Positions 28,279 through 36,973 of a DNA stretch of 64,000 nt are shown here, piece by piece. Position numbers and translations under genes: made by a program. Positions within the stretch are counted from its first letter, which is position 1. Each line of letters starts with the position of its first letter. Under the pieces are notes generated by a model, which did not search any database, was not told where the DNA came from, and worked only from the letters and a program-made list of their open reading frames with translations. The DNA comes from DASVUS01 sp036388675. GTDB lineage: Bacteria; Armatimonadota; Abditibacteriia; Abditibacteriales; Abditibacteriaceae. The DNA is taken from positions 19,588 to 83,587 of the forward strand of contig DASVRI010000014.1 of assembly GCA_036388675.1 (NCBI GenBank), given 5' to 3'.

Positions 28279-28722
28279 TTATGTATCAATGCGCCGGAAC
28301 TGGTCGAAGATGCGGCGCTGGCGATAAGACTCCAGCACATCGAAGTCCAGGCCGATGGCTTCCAGATCGCGGCACGCCTGCGTATAAATGCGATTGACTT
28401 CCTCAAGATGGGGCATAATCAAACGTTGCTCGACCATTTCCACGGCACGGCGATGATCCAGAGCTAAATGTCGCACTTTGCCCCATGGATCAGAGATCAA
28501 TCTCTCGTTAAGTCGCCCCTCCAGGGCATCAAACTCAATGCCTTCTCGCACTATTCTCTCTGCTTCCTCGCACAGCAGCCCCGGCACCTCCTGCATGAGG
28601 AACTGCACTCGCTCTTGAATGGCGCGTTGCACGAGCCGGTGACTGACCTCGAGAAGCCGATGACTTACTTCCGGGGCTCTGTTCGTATTACTGGCAATTG
28701 CGTCCGTTGTATTCGCACTCAT
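28279..28722 (-). CDS. Unidentified soluble helical protein
   Basis: A 147-residue protein with no signal peptide. The ATG at 28722 (MSANTTDA) has AGGAG 9 bases upstream. The sequence is almost all predicted helix with Arg/Glu pairs (RLVQRAIQERVQFLMQEVPG, EEAERIVREGIEF, RAVEMVEQRLIMPHLEEVNRIY). I recognise no family. The N-terminus has a small internal duplication (EVSHRLLEVSHRLV). The exported coiled-coil gene is next on the same strand, 160 bases downstream. Confidence 0.7.
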   Translation of the reverse strand: MSANTTDAIASNTNRAPEVSHRLLEVSHRLVQRAIQERVQFLMQEVPGLLCEEAERIVREGIEFDALEGRLNERLISDPWGKVRHLALDHRRAVEMVEQRLIMPHLEEVNRIYTQACRDLEAIGLDFDVLESYRQRRIFDQFRRIDT

Positions 28723-28830
28723 GACTATCATCTCCTGTGAGATGCCGGTAATGAAACGAATTCACCATTCCCAGGAGGGCCAGCAAGGAAAGACAAGAGG
28801 AGTGAGACTGGCCAGGCTACTCGAAAGCAA

Positions 28831-28860
28831 AAGGCGCCCATTCTGGAGAATGAGCGCCTT
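28831..28860 (-). terminator. Intrinsic terminator after the 128-residue exported protein gene
   Basis: A 14-bp stem with one G-T pair (28831-28844 with 28847-28860, AAGGCGCTCATTCT on the minus strand) and a TTTT run after it on the minus strand. Confidence 0.75.
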
Positions 28861-28881
28861 GCCACTGAGTTTATATTGTTG

Positions 28882-29268
28882 CTAAAGACGCCGGGGTCTG
28901 GCACCTGGATATGTTACTGTGCCCTGTTGCCCGTCTTGCGCTGAATACGCTTGGGGCCTGGTCAACAGAAACGGATGCAAGGCCTTGAAACTTTTGCGGT
29001 CTTCATCACGAAATAGCAGGTTGCGAGGAAAAGATGGGCCCGCCTGGCTACGAAGTGGTTCTCGCTTAAAAACTCCCATGTCAGAGCCGAAACCCGGATA
29101 GACCACTGGCGGATCGAACGGGAGTGTTTCTGAAGACGTAACCTGCACCAATGCTGGTTCTCGTTGTTGTGGATCAGCAAGCGTATGCCGTATTGCAAGG
29201 GAACATAAGGCCGTTGTTGCGGCCAGGCCGACCAGTCCTGCACGATGCTGAGTTTGGATGAGTTGCAT
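28882..29268 (-). CDS. Small exported protein of unknown function
   Basis: A 128-residue protein with AGGAGG 7 bases before the ATG, an unusually strong site. Residues 1-31 form a signal peptide (GLVGLAATTALCSLAIRHTLA). The mature part is Pro-rich (PFDPPVVYPGFGSDMG) and ends in a basic tail. No known domain is seen. It ends at a clear terminator. A GAGTACTC copy lies at 29305 in its upstream region. Confidence 0.7.
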   Translation of the reverse strand: MQLIQTQHRAGLVGLAATTALCSLAIRHTLADPQQREPALVQVTSSETLPFDPPVVYPGFGSDMGVFKREPLRSQAGPSFPRNLLFRDEDRKSFKALHPFLLTRPQAYSAQDGQQGTVTYPGARPRRL

Positions 29269-29640
29269 TATGTCCTCCTATTCCTGCATTGCTTTATTCG
29301 ATGCGAGTACTCGGAGATAGGTGCTGATATTTGCAACTATAGTACAGAATTACAACTTACCGCAACAATGACATTCAAGGGCACAGCGCCCATGATGAAG
29401 TACGCATGCTGTTAATCTGCGTTTATTTTGCTGTTCTCGGTCTTGTAGATAGTGCGGAGTGGTGGACGCTGTAGAGTAGTAGAGCAAGTGAGTACTCAGA
29501 CACGGGTGGGGCGGCTCTTTAGGAGTTGCCCCTATTTATTTTTGTATGTTAATTTTTTGGCCGCAATTTGCGGTTACAATGGAGCGAATCCATATGGCGA
29601 AAGCCACTTCCAGTCTGAATTATTTAGGAGGTAGTAAGTC
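29269..29640. other. Divergent intergenic region
   Basis: The space between two divergent exported-protein genes. It contains GAGTACTC at 29305 and 29490. TACAAT at 29574-29579 is a possible -10 box for the downstream gene, without a clear -35. No gene is seen. Confidence 0.5.
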
Positions 29641-31320
29641 ATGAAAGAGTTTGCCCGTTGTACCTCGGTGTGTAAGACGATAATGAGTTTCTTACTCGTC
29701 AGGTCTAAATTGTTAGTGCGTGGTTCTGTTAGCTCTGCGGCAGGGGCTAAAGCTGGACTACTGCTGGTGTTACTTCTGTTAGGCGGCAGCGCCATGCCGG
29801 CCCAGGCGAGTCATTATCGCTCCGGCACATTGTCCTGGAGACCGACTGGAGCGCCAGGTCAGGTGCAATTCAATCTTACGGTCACTTTCCGGCGCGATGA
29901 TAGCGACTTCGCTGGTACTGCCCCGGACGGTTTTGCTCAGACGAATGACATTGTTACGGATACCATCGGTGGCACGCAGTTCTTTTTTGGTGATGGAGAA
30001 GCCACCGACACCCTTCGCTTTCGAGTGAGTGCCTTCAGTGTTAACGAGAACTACATCATTGGTGAGGCTCTCAATCCCGGTACAGACAACGTCGGAATTC
30101 TGCACACATATGTTGGAGCCGGCCCGTTCACAGCCGGCATCGACAGTGCAGCTCGTGTTGCGGAACTCAATAACCGAGCGGGTGAAGCCTACAGGCTGGA
30201 AACATTCGTGACTCCACAAAGCGGCAACAGTTCACCTGTTTCACTTATTGTTCCTATCGTCCGTGTCGCTCAAGGAAGTGCCGCCAACCCGGCGAAGTTC
30301 ATTGTTCCAGCTTCTGATCCCAATGGGGATACGCTTCGTTTTCGTGTCTCGACAGATGAAGAAGCCGGTGGTGGATCTTCTCCTCCTAACCTGACAGTGA
30401 ACCCAAACACAGGGGAAGTCTCCTGGGACAATGCAGGGCTCGATACGATCCTGCCATATACTGTGCAGATCGTTGTCGAAGACCTGGACGGTAACGGTAA
30501 CGTCAAGACTAAGACACCTGTTGACTTTCTCTTGTTAATCGGAGATGTGGTCGGCACCGCGCCAACCTTGCAGATCAATCCAGCGGGGCCAATCACGGTG
30601 GCACCTGGCTCTCTTGTAACCTTTACTGTCCAGGCTTCTGATGTGGATGCAGGCGCAATGGTTACGCTTAACAGTGCCGGCCTTCCTGCTGGCGCAACCA
30701 CCACACCGAGCCTGCCGGTTACGAGTCCTTCGAGCGCGAGTGTTGTCTTCAACTGGACGCCTACGAATGCACAAGTAGGAACATACGTCATTCTCTTCTC
30801 AGCGACTGACGAGACCGGCCAGCAGACACTCAGATCCATCACGATCAATGTCGGTGGCACCACGCCACCTCCCGTAACTGGTTCCTATGGTGCCGTCACC
30901 GGCAATGGCAAACTTAGCGTCGTGCCGGTTGTTGGACAGGCTCGTGCCCTGGCTAACAACAAGCGAACCATCACCACGTCCTTCTCCGGCTTCAGCAGCA
31001 GAAGAGGGAGAACGCACGGCAGTGTGATCTACACCGATCGCATCAACGGCATCTACCTGCGCGCCACAGAAATCACATCTGTGCAGATTAATGGCAACGT
31101 GGGCACTATCTCCGGCATTGCTCGTGTCAACGGCATCAACGGCTACAGCTTTGTGCTGACGGCAATCGACAACATGCCAACCTACAGCGTCGTAGGTGAT
31201 GGCTTCTCCTTGCAGATCAGTGATGGTGTAGATTTCTTCAACATCAACTCGACCTTTGCTCCGGGTGGCGTGCGCGTCATCTCAACAGGTGGCACAATCG
31301 TTCTGCCTACCGTTAAATAG
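29641..31320 (+). CDS. Exported adhesin-like protein with Ig/cadherin-like domains
   Basis: A 559-residue extracellular protein with AGGAGG 8 bases before the ATG. A long N-terminal segment ends in a hydrophobic run and a cleavage site near AQA-SH. Residues of about 60-200 are beta-rich with a FFFGDGEATDTLRF segment. Two Ig-like/cadherin-like repeats follow (AKFIVPASDPNGDTLRFRVS; PAGPITVAPGSLVTFTVQAS ending in TYVILFSATDETGQQTLRSI). After the linker GGTTPPPVTGSYG a 140-residue C-terminal beta domain is seen (TGNGKLSVVPVVGQ, DNMPTYSVVGDGFSLQI). No sorting signal is found. A surface-binding role is likely; the partner is unknown. Confidence 0.8.
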   Translation: MKEFARCTSVCKTIMSFLLVRSKLLVRGSVSSAAGAKAGLLLVLLLLGGSAMPAQASHYRSGTLSWRPTGAPGQVQFNLTVTFRRDDSDFAGTAPDGFAQTNDIVTDTIGGTQFFFGDGEATDTLRFRVSAFSVNENYIIGEALNPGTDNVGILHTYVGAGPFTAGIDSAARVAELNNRAGEAYRLETFVTPQSGNSSPVSLIVPIVRVAQGSAANPAKFIVPASDPNGDTLRFRVSTDEEAGGGSSPPNLTVNPNTGEVSWDNAGLDTILPYTVQIVVEDLDGNGNVKTKTPVDFLLLIGDVVGTAPTLQINPAGPITVAPGSLVTFTVQASDVDAGAMVTLNSAGLPAGATTTPSLPVTSPSSASVVFNWTPTNAQVGTYVILFSATDETGQQTLRSITINVGGTTPPPVTGSYGAVTGNGKLSVVPVVGQARALANNKRTITTSFSGFSSRRGRTHGSVIYTDRINGIYLRATEITSVQINGNVGTISGIARVNGINGYSFVLTAIDNMPTYSVVGDGFSLQISDGVDFFNINSTFAPGGVRVISTGGTIVLPTVK

Positions 31321-31337
31321 TGTCTCAACCTCATGGC

Positions 31338-31375
31338 AAGGCGCTCATCCTTCGGGGTGGGCGCCTTTCGTTTTT
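31338..31375 (+). terminator. Intrinsic terminator with UUCG tetraloop
   Basis: The stem AAGGCGCTCATCC / GGGTGGGCGCCTT closes a UUCG loop and is followed by TTTCGTTTTT. It stands 17 bases after the adhesin-like gene. Confidence 0.88.
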
Positions 31376-31701
31376 CACTTTTCCTGAGCGGTACTTGTGG
31401 CCGTGTGATTGAGCCTCGCCTTCATCAACATGAAGCGTATCATCTTTATGGCCTTGATGGCTTGGGAAGCGGCGCTACCGTTGTTGAGCATCGCCACCTC
31501 GCCGCGGATGCGTGGCAGACCTGGCTTGAGAAGTTGGCAGTACTCGTCTTCTTTGTGGCGAGACTCCATTTCACCTGGCGTTGGGAACTTACGCGCGCGC
31601 AAGCCACACTGCTACGTGTTATTGCAAGCCGCTGTAATTCGTGCGTTCGGGATATTTGGTGATTGAAATTGGCTCTGAATCAAACAAGTGAGATAAATCA
31701 C
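31376..31701. other. Intergenic region, nothing recognised
   Basis: No gene seen. GGAACTTACGCG near 31586 followed by GCAAGCC recalls the ends of repeat family A but the central stem is missing, so I do not call a copy. Confidence 0.4.
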
Positions 31702-32196
31702 CTATAGATTGCCTGCTCTTCGACTGTTTGCATCATAGGCGTCAAGCCATGTGCAGATGGTGCTGTAAAACTCGTGGTCAGTGAGGTTTAGAGCACGAGT
31801 ACTCGTTATGCGGGCGTGCAAGCCGTCCGTTCGACTGCGAATCAATTCTTCCGAGGCTTTGCCCGGTGGGTTCCGGTCACCCTCATGCATAACCTGCACC
31901 AGGAGCGCCAGATGTTCAACTGGCTTCCCCAGGAAAACGAGATGCTCCCAGACAAGTTTAGTGGCACAGGTCAGGTTCCTATCGGTGAATGCCGGTGGCT
32001 TATGATCAAAGATGAGCCGTTGTGCGTCAAAGACATTTGACACATCAACCAGGCAGTCTGCGACATCAGAGAAGCGAGCGCTACGGGATAAAAAGATGAT
32101 TTCAACAGCCTCGCCCGCAAAGAGATAACGCTGTACCAGCCATATCGACACCACGGCATCAGCATCCGGCTTCCTGTGGGTAGCAATTCGCTTCAT
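31702..32196 (-). CDS. DHH/MYG1-like phosphoesterase-type protein
   Basis: A 164-residue cytoplasmic protein. It starts with THRKPDADAVVSIWLVQRYLF, and continues with VDCLVDVSN-type ADCLVDVSNVFDAQRLIFDHKPPAF. These pairs of Asp/His segments recall metal-binding motifs of the DHH/MYG1 phosphoesterase superfamily. The length is half that of a full DHH-DHHA1 enzyme, so the second domain is missing. No Shine-Dalgarno site is evident. A long inverted repeat (32205-32301) sits just upstream. A function cannot be stated. Confidence 0.6.
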   Translation of the reverse strand: MKRIATHRKPDADAVVSIWLVQRYLFAGEAVEIIFLSRSARFSDVADCLVDVSNVFDAQRLIFDHKPPAFTDRNLTCATKLVWEHLVFLGKPVEHLALLVQVMHEGDRNPPGKASEELIRSRTDGLHARITSTRALNLTDHEFYSTICTWLDAYDANSRRAGNL

Positions 32197-32204
32197 GGTT
32201 AACG

Positions 32205-32301
32205 AGAAGTAGTCTCATAACAATCTTAACGAACCCGGAGCGTGAGCGACGGGCACCCTGTTCGTGACAACGGCTCTCATGCTATTCATGAGACTACTTC
32301 T
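32205..32301. repeat. 97-bp inverted-repeat element
   Basis: Perfect 14-bp arms (AGAAGTAGTCTCAT at 32205-32218 and its complement at 32288-32301) enclose 69 bases with further partial pairing (CGAAC ... GTTCG). It could be a third mobile palindrome family or a structured leader of the minus-strand gene, whose start is 9 bases away. No other copy is in the window. Confidence 0.6.
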
Positions 32302-32473
32302 ACTTATATAGAAGTCTTGTGAACTCTTTCCTCAACGCTGCGGCACTGAGCGCACGCCGGTCGGACAGCCTGCTTGTGTTGTACCAATTCTATGTTTGAT
32401 AACATCTTTTGTCCTGCGCAAGTGATTTAGTGATCTCTTGCCCGGACAAAAATTACACAGCAATCGCTTGCCG

Positions 32474-33268
32474 CTAAGTAGTAACCTTGAGCCATCCGCC
32501 ATCTATGTAGTATGTGGAGCCGAGGCAGTAACTCGCGCGTGGTGAGCAGAGAAAGACAAAGAAGTCAGCAACTTCCTCCGGTGAGGCAAAGCGGCCAATG
32601 GGGGCATTGTCTTTAGCGATTTTGTCCAGGTAATCTTCCCAGGTTGTCTCCTGTCCCGCTGTCAACAGTTTGGCTGTTTTCTGCCAATCGGGAGTCATAA
32701 CCAGGCCGGGATTGACGGTGTTCACTCGAATGTTGAACGGGATTAGCTCATTTGCCAGGCACTTGGAAAACATCACAAGAGCGGCTTTGGTGACATTGTA
32801 GATCGGCTCGTAGCCCAGGGGCTGTGTCGCACAAATTGAGGCGTTGTTTATAATCGCTCCACCGCCCCGCTCTCGCATTGAAGGCGCCAGGGCACGGGAA
32901 AGCCGAACCGCCGCCATGACGTGTAAGTCCCAGTAGTACTGCCATCGTTCATCAGGTGCGTTAAGAATGGTTTCTTCGCTACCTGTGCCCGCATTGTTAA
33001 TCAGGATGTCAGCGCCGCCAAACTCGTCATCAATGACCTGCACAAAGCGGCTGATGTCATCAGCGTTGCTGACATCGACTGCTACACCGATAGCTCTAAT
33101 GTCATGCTCGGTGTGAATCTCTTGCGCAACGTGCGAGACTCTCTCCTGGTCTCGGGCGCACAATGCAAGATGAACGCCTTCCGCTGCGAGTCCACGAGCA
33201 ATGGCTAACCCGATACCCACACTGCCGCCGGTTACAACGGCGACTTTATCTTTTAGACCAAGATCCAT
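32474..33268 (-). CDS. SDR-family oxidoreductase
   Basis: A 264-residue NAD(P)-dependent short-chain dehydrogenase. GGAGG lies 11 bases before the ATG. The cofactor motif TGGSVGIG is at residues 13-20, NNAG at about 90, the catalytic Ser in NNASICATQP and Tyr/Lys in YNVTKAALV (about 163-167). The classical length and C-terminal YIDGGW are normal. The substrate is unknown; 3-oxoacyl or sugar-alcohol substrates are common. It stands alone. Confidence 0.92.
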   Translation of the reverse strand: MDLGLKDKVAVVTGGSVGIGLAIARGLAAEGVHLALCARDQERVSHVAQEIHTEHDIRAIGVAVDVSNADDISRFVQVIDDEFGGADILINNAGTGSEETILNAPDERWQYYWDLHVMAAVRLSRALAPSMRERGGGAIINNASICATQPLGYEPIYNVTKAALVMFSKCLANELIPFNIRVNTVNPGLVMTPDWQKTAKLLTAGQETTWEDYLDKIAKDNAPIGRFASPEEVADFFVFLCSPRASYCLGSTYYIDGGWLKVTT

Positions 33269-33610
33269 AGATCAGCATCCTCCCCGGTGCAGTTCCGGTG
33301 CAATTTCGCACGACTTCAAGCAATTACCGCCAGATGTTCGATTCATTTATTTCTTCAATAATGCAATCAGAGTAGCAGAGGCCTGCTACCTGCACAAGAT
33401 ATGCTACCTGCAAAGGTGTGCTACCTGCAAAGATGCACGTCATCGTGTTGGTGCGCCGCCACTAAACCAAAACTGTATTCTCAAGGGATGTTCTCTGTTC
33501 TGTCCCGCTGCTGCTGCGCTTCAAGGATAATCACGGGCGGGGAACAGACGCAGTTAAACTCTCAGGATAGCCTGACATAATGGGGTTATATTCTGTTACA
33601 CGATAGAGAT
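33269..33610. other. Intergenic region with an 18-bp tandem repeat
   Basis: No gene seen. GCTACCTGCA(C/A)AAGATAT-like units repeat three times at 33385-33436 with small changes. Confidence 0.5.
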
Positions 33611-33614
33611 GCAA

Positions 33615-33650
33615 AAGAGCGAGCAACCCGTAGGCTGCCCGCTCCCGGCT
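33615..33650 (-). terminator. Terminator of the decayed xylan operon
   Basis: On the minus strand GAGCGGGCA ... TGCTCGCTC pairs (33617-33625 with 33636-33644) and is followed by TTTT. It lies downstream of the glycosidase fossil and probably ended the whole minus-strand operon before it decayed. Confidence 0.6.
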
Positions 33651-33740
33651 CGATGTGTGCATCGTCATGAGATTACCGCCACACTTATGTCATTGCCTTG
33701 ATAGTGACACAGAGCTGACAAGAAATGCTGGTAATGTCTG

Positions 33741-33977
33741 TTATGCGGTGCAACGCATCACATGCACAGTAAGAAAGCACAATGGAGAGTGTCTATATCG
33801 CGTTATGGAGCGCAGTGGTTTCACTTCTCGTCCGCCGGAAATCTTGAACGTGTTAGGGCCAAAATTCACGATGGTTTCAGCGCCCGATTTCCAGCGCGTG
33901 CGCTGCACGGCATGATCGGCAGTCAGGAATTCGTGGGACAGCATTTCATCGTATCCCAGACGCTGCACAACAGGAGA
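33741..33977 (-). pseudogene. C-terminal fossil of a glycoside hydrolase
   Basis: The minus-strand frame reads YLSPVVQRLGYDEMLSHEFL, then TADHAVQRTRWKSGAETIVNFG. This resembles the C-terminal beta domain of large glycoside hydrolases (pattern: T.D..VQRT.W...A...VNFG). The N-terminal part is absent. It touches the IS630 element at the TA duplication. Removing the element joins it, out of frame, to the GH43 remnant at 34605-34862, so this was already a deletion chimera before the insertion. Confidence 0.5.
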
Positions 33978-33979
33978 TA

Positions 33980-34602
33980 AGTAGTCGGCCACAATTAAGT
34001 TAAACTTAGGTTTACGATGGCACAAATCAAAGTTATCACCCTGAGGCCGGAAGCACAAAGAACCTTAGAACACGGTTGTCGCAGCGGCCATAGCGCAGCT
34101 TTTCGCCAGCGTTGCCAGATCATCTTGCTCAAATGCCAGCGCCGCTCCTCGCTGGAAGTGGCAGGCATTATGGGTTGCTGTAAGGTGGTGGTCAACAACT
34201 GGATGGCTCGTTATGAACAAGAAGGCTTGGCGGGACTGCACACCAAACCCGGACGTGGACGCAAAGCGATTCTGGATGCGCAGACGGACTTAGATCCAGT
34301 TTGAGAGGCTGTGCGCGGCAATCGCCAGCGCCTTCGCGTGGCTAAAGCCGGCTTGGCAGTGGCACTGGGCAAGAGCTTTAGCGACAAAACGTTACGCCGC
34401 TTTTTAAAGGCACACTGCACGCTATAAACGCATCCGAAAGCGTACCCGCCAAGAGCCGGATCCGCACCTTTACCAACTGAAGGTCGAATGTTTGGCGGGG
34501 TTGCAACAACTCTCGCGGCGGGGGCTGGCTGCGGTGGGAAGCCTACTCACCATCAACTTTTCGGAGCTCGCTCTTGGTTTAAAGTAATTCTGTCCGGCTA
34601 CT
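33980..34602 (+). mobile_element. IS630-family element, internally deleted
   Basis: Terminal inverted repeats of about 25 bp (left AGTAGTCGGCCACAATTA, right end complementary with 20 of 25 matches) are flanked by a TA duplication (33978-33979 and 34603-34604), the IS630 target signature. At 623 bp it is about half the usual length and lacks the DDE region. It sits inside remnants of xylan-operon glycosidase genes. Confidence 0.85.
34017..34551 (+). pseudogene. IS630-family transposase remnant
   Basis: The ATG at 34017 opens 95 codons of the helix-turn-helix N-terminal domain (TLRPEAQRTLEHGCRSG, RQRCQIILLKCQ, VVVNNWMARYEQEGLAGL). A TGA at 34302 interrupts it. The same frame continues for 41 residues (VRGNRQRLRVAKAGLAVALG, TLRRFLKAH). 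A third piece (RYKRIRKRTRQEPDPHLYQL) follows in another frame. The catalytic DDE domain is missing, so no active enzyme can be made. Confidence 0.85.
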
Positions 34603-34604
34603 TA

Positions 34605-34862
34605 GAACGTGCCGTTGTGATAACGCAGGCTGCTGGCCCACGATCCCTGGCCATAAGCGTTCTTGCCATTTTGCAACCTGAGGGCGTCATTATTGGCCAG
34701 CGTGTCATAGGCGTAGCCCACGCGAATCATCGCGATGTCGGGCACGTCCGCCCAGATGATAGGGTTTTGCGCCTGCTGGGCAGGGACTGCCGGGCGGGAG
34801 AAAAGAGTTGACATGAAAATTGCCGCCATGCACCAAAGCGCCTTCTTCAATGGCTGCTGCAC
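34605..34862 (-). pseudogene. GH43 N-terminal remnant (beta-xylosidase/arabinofuranosidase-like)
   Basis: A GTG start at 34862 behind AGAGGA follows the esterase stop by 13 bases. A signal-like segment leads into NPIIWADVPDIAMIRVG, the first catalytic blade of GH43 with its base Asp. A jump follows to YGQGSWASSLRYHNGTF, which belongs further along the propeller, so an internal deletion is present. The frame ends at the IS630 element. With the element removed it would read RYHNGTFYLLLCS. Last gene of the minus-strand xylan operon, now dead. Confidence 0.65.
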
Positions 34863-34875
34863 GGAATGGTTCCTC

Positions 34876-36940
34876 TTACCGAAACACCCGTTGTGCGAAA
34901 TGATAAAGGTCTTGCTTCCATACCGAGAAATCGTGTCCGCCCGGCTGCACGTGCCACATGTGCGGCACCTGATGTTCTGTGAGATAGCGGTGAGTGCGCT
35001 GACTGACGAACATCAAGTCGTCCTTGTCGCCGCACGAAAGCCACAGCAGTTTCAGCTTCTTTGTGGCATTATCGGGCTTCGGGAGCAATTGTTCAGAACT
35101 GCGCGTGTTGGGCGCAGAGGAAAAACCGTCTACCCACGCGAAGGTATCAAGGTTGCCAAGGCCAAAGTTCAGCGCCTGTCCGCCACCCATCGACAGCCCG
35201 GCGAGGGCACGGTTCCGCGCGCCGGTTTGCACCGGGTAGTTCGCTTCCATGAAGGGAATGATGTCTTTCAGCAAGTCGCCCTCGAAAGTTGCAAAGGCCG
35301 GAGCGGAAGCGAAGACGTTGCCGACTGGACGATCATCTCTTTGCGCGCGTCCGTTGGGCAACACGACGATCATCGGCTCCAGTTTTTTCAGCATATAAAT
35401 TGTCGAGAATGATTTCGGGCACGCCGTTGTTCTTCCATTCCCACTCAGCGCCGCCAATACCGTGCAGAAGATACAACACGGGATACTTTTTATCCGGGGG
35501 AAAGCTCGGCGGCGTGTAAATCTGCATCTTGCGCGTGGTGCCGCCGGTGGTGGAAGCGTATTCCAATAGTTTGATCTCGCCGTGCGGTATATTCTCGCGC
35601 AGTCCATCGAAACCAGGGGGTGCTGGGGCAAACGCCGGCTTATCGTCGGGAGCGAGCACGATGGGTTGCGGCTGGCGTCCTCTATTAGAACGCGCGGGCG
35701 GAGCCGTTGCGGGCGGAGCCGTTGCAGGCGGAGCGTCGGCTACCTGTTGAAAGAGCAGGGGGCGAACTCGCGCAGGCTACGACGCCATGTCTGCCACTCA
35801 TGCTCGGTGCCAGGCGATTCGTAATACACAGTGTTGATGCCGGCATTTTTCAGCGCATCGCGGTAGTTCTTCACGCTGTTGTAAAAGCGTTCGCCTTCGG
35901 CGGTGCCAATGCTCAGGAAGAGTACTCGCATTTTCTTGTTGAAGGCATCGGCATCGGCATCAGCCAGCACGCCGCCGTGCGCTGTTTTAGGATCGAAATT
36001 GCCGCCGCCAAAGCCGCCTGCGCCGCTGAATCCCCGATGTGCGAAAACAAATCAGTGTGTCCCAGACCGATGAGGAAACTCTGCATTCCACCCATCGAAA
36101 GCCCGGCCATCGCCCGATGCTCGCGGTCGGCCACAGTGCGGTAGGTAGAGTCAATAAACGGAATGAGGTCTTTAGAAAAAACCTCGTCTAACGTGGCGAA
36201 CCGACGGCTGAGATTGGGCGGAGTCGCGCTGGGCGTGCCCGCCGGGGGCCGCGGCGGTGCCGGCGATTCCCCGGTTTCTCTGCATAGCCTTTCTCCATCA
36301 CCACGAGCATCGGTTTGGCTTTTTGGGCGGCAATCAGGTTGTCCATGATAAAGCTCACACGGCCCTGCACCGACCAGCCGCGCTCGTCTTCGCCGCTGCC
36401 ATGCTGCAAATACAGCACAGGATAACGCGCGCTGCCGTTGGTCTCGTAATTGGGCGGCGTGTAAATGAAGAAGCGCCGCCACGCCTGTGTGGTCTTCGAG
36501 AAATACCACCGCTCGCGTACTTCGCCGTGCGGCACGTTTTGCGGCGCATAAAAGGCGCCGTCTGGGTCGGGGATTTCGATGCCGCTGGCTTGCTTGCCCC
36601 ATCCGTAGAAGGTTTCGCTGGCCGGATCGTTGACCTGAACGCCATTGATGATCAGCCAGTAGTAGTGAAAGCCGGGCACCTGCGGTTCGGTAGTCACAGT
36701 CCAGAAACCTTCAGCGTCTCGCACGGCGTCGTAGATTTTGCCAAGGTCAAATTGCACTTTCTGGGCGTCCGGGGCCTTGACGCGAAAGCTCACGCGTAAA
36801 TCAGATCCAATGCGTGGATATTCGGCTCCGCGCACGTTGGTGGAAGCAGGAGTGGACATGGTTATCTGGGTTCCCACGCCCGCCGCTATAGCGCAAGGCA
36901 TAGTGAACAGTAGCAAGCCGAAAAGCAGGGCGTGTTTCAA
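34876..36940 (-). pseudogene. Tandem CE1-type feruloyl/acetylxylan esterase broken by four one-base indels
   Basis: Read through four homopolymer indels, this is one gene for an exported protein with two CE1 domains. A TTG start at 36940 behind AAGGAG begins a signal peptide. Then come an E-set/CBM48-like domain (LRVSFRVKAPDAQKVQFDLG), CE1 domain 1 (YPVLYLQHGSGEDERGW, Ser in AGLSMGGMQS, His in GTEHEWQTWRR), a Pro/Ala linker with 15-bp repeats (35696-35740), and CE1 domain 2 (YPVLYLLHGIGGAEWEW, AGLSMGGGQA, GGHDFSVWK). The frame changes at C4 36269-36272, C4 36032-36035, G5 35758-35762 and T6 35383-35388 (plus strand); each is repaired by one base. Such enzymes release ferulate or acetate from xylan. 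It follows GH51-GH10 by 33 bases. Confidence 0.75.
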
Positions 36941-36973
36941 GGGAAGCGGTCTCCTTCAAGGTGATATTCAAAC

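Noticed and set aside
31580..31640. A fourth copy of repeat family A
   Set aside because: Only a short end-like match (GGAACTTACGCG) is present; the central stem and the other end are missing.
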